Assembly: GCA_035555435.1 (NCBI GenBank)
Contig: DATMGN010000056.1
Span: 62,001 to 126,000 of the forward strand
Length of the DNA: 64,000 nt
Direction: 5' to 3'
Source: 73-13 sp035555435
GTDB taxonomy: Bacteria > Actinomycetota > Actinomycetes > Actinomycetales > Microbacteriaceae
A program made the position numbers and the translations under genes. The notes under the pieces were generated by a model. The model had not been told where the DNA came from and made no database searches. It saw only the letters and a program-made list of their open reading frames with translations. Below, in pieces: positions 63,195-64,000 of the stretch (its first letter is position 1; each line of letters begins with the position of its first letter).

Positions 63195-64000
63195 ATGTCG
63201 CACCAGGTCGCGCTGACCTTCGAAGACGGCGTCACTCGATTCATCCGCTGCGAGAGCGATCAGACCGTCGCGGACGCCTCCTATCGCGCCCGCATCAACA
63301 TCCCCTTGGACTGTCGAGACGGAGCATGCGGGACCTGCAAGGCATTCTGCGAATCCGGCGAGTACGACGGCGGGACGTACATCGATGATGCGCTGACGGC
63401 CGACGAGGCCGCGCAGGGGTTTGCTCTGCCATGCAGCATGAAGCCGCGATCCGATTTGGTGCTGCGGATCGCGGGCACGTCCACGATGGCGAAAACCGAA
63501 ACCGCCCGCTATACCGGGACGATCACCCGGGTCGGGCCCATCAACCCGACCACCTACGAACTCGCCATCCGAGTCGAGCACCGCGATGGCCTGCACTTCC
63601 TGCCGGGCCAGTACGTCAACATCACGGTCCCCGGCACTACGGCGGAGCGCTCTTACTCGTTCAGCAACTCGACGTCCGACGAGGAGCTCACGTTCCTCGT
63701 CAAGATCACTCCCGGCGGAGTGATGTCGGAGTTCCTGACTGAGCGTGCCGCGGTCGGCGACCCGATCTCCTTCACAGGTCCGAATGGCACCTTCTTCCTC
63801 CGCGAGGACGACAGTCCGCTGCTGCTGCTGGCAGGCGGGACCGGGCTCGCCCCCGTGCTGTCCATCATGCGCCGGCTTCACGAGAGCGAATCGAAGCGAC
63901 CGGTGCACCTCGTCTACGGCGTCACCACCGACGACGACCTCGTCGATCTCGGCACGATCGACGCCTTGGCATCCGGCATGTCCATGACCTGGGACTACTG
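63195..64000 (+). CDS. benC: benzoate dioxygenase reductase, C-terminus cut by window edge
   Basis: About 268 codons are present before the window ends. The N-terminal plant-type [2Fe-2S] ferredoxin has C-x4-C-x2-C in CRDGACGTC and a distal Cys in ALPCSMKP. The FAD domain carries ERSYSFSN and the NAD domain LLLAGGTGLAPVLS. It passes electrons from NADH to BenA. Start ATG at 63195, 9 bp after benB. A benD diol dehydrogenase would be expected next. Confidence 0.92.
   Translation, partial: MSHQVALTFEDGVTRFIRCESDQTVADASYRARINIPLDCRDGACGTCKAFCESGEYDGGTYIDDALTADEAAQGFALPCSMKPRSDLVLRIAGTSTMAKTETARYTGTITRVGPINPTTYELAIRVEHRDGLHFLPGQYVNITVPGTTAERSYSFSNSTSDEELTFLVKITPGGVMSEFLTERAAVGDPISFTGPNGTFFLREDDSPLLLLAGGTGLAPVLSIMRRLHESESKRPVHLVYGVTTDDDLVDLGTIDALASGMSMTWDY

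Overview
The window is 64 kb of high-GC, gene-dense DNA. It looks like the chromosome of an actinobacterium in or near the Microbacteriaceae (Micrococcales). The evidence is the strongly GC-biased codon use, the actinobacterial ribosomal-protein order without rpsN in the spc block, without rpsD between rpsK and rpoA and without map between adk and infA, the lidless-type adenylate kinase, and frequent leaderless-type start codons. The family assignment is inferred from these features; no 16S rRNA gene is present.

Region 1 (1-11.2 kb): a truncated short-chain dehydrogenase, a deazaflavin-type nitroreductase divergent from a MarR regulator, and a THUMP-like methyltransferase. Then comes a tightly coupled minus-strand operon, glmS-acpS-alr-tsaE-tsaB-rimI-tsaD, joining amino-sugar supply, cell-wall D-alanine and the t6A tRNA modification. 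coaA lies divergent from glmS and convergent with glmM.

Region 2 (11.2-43 kb): the core translation and transcription block, all on the minus strand. In transcription order it is rpoB-rpoC, a small prepilin plus prepilin-peptidase pair, a membrane protein, rpsL-rpsG-fusA-tuf, the S10-spc-alpha block from rpsJ to rplQ, truA, a tautomerase, rplM-rpsI and glmM. Perfect hairpin terminators follow rpoC and tuf. A family of short imperfect palindromes is scattered between these genes. A different repeat has been accommodated in frame inside truA.

Region 3 (43-48.6 kb): accessory genes. These are a PD-(D/E)XK-like nuclease gene bracketed by related inverted repeats, a spermidine-synthase-like protein, a small alpha-helical protein, a SprT-like metalloprotein, a NUDIX-like protein and a DUF262/DUF1524 (GmrSD-like) type IV restriction protein.

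Region 4 (48.6-57.7 kb): an unassigned catabolic cluster. A minus-strand operon encodes a luciferase-like flavin monooxygenase, a Rid-family protein, an alpha/beta hydrolase, an aldehyde dehydrogenase, an amidohydrolase and an aryl-CoA ligase. A flavin reductase and a TetR regulator are read in the opposite direction. An internally deleted IS5-type element sits exactly on the TetR stop codon. A D-2-hydroxyacid dehydrogenase follows. The set resembles pyrimidine (Rut) and pyridine ring-opening pathways without matching either, and it is the best candidate here for an undescribed pathway.

Region 5 (57.8-64 kb): benzoate to catechol to beta-ketoadipate enol-lactone degradation. A LysR regulator with catB, catC and catA lies on the minus strand; benA, benB and benC (cut by the window end) lie on the plus strand. 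A 28-bp dyad in the divergent promoter is a likely operator.
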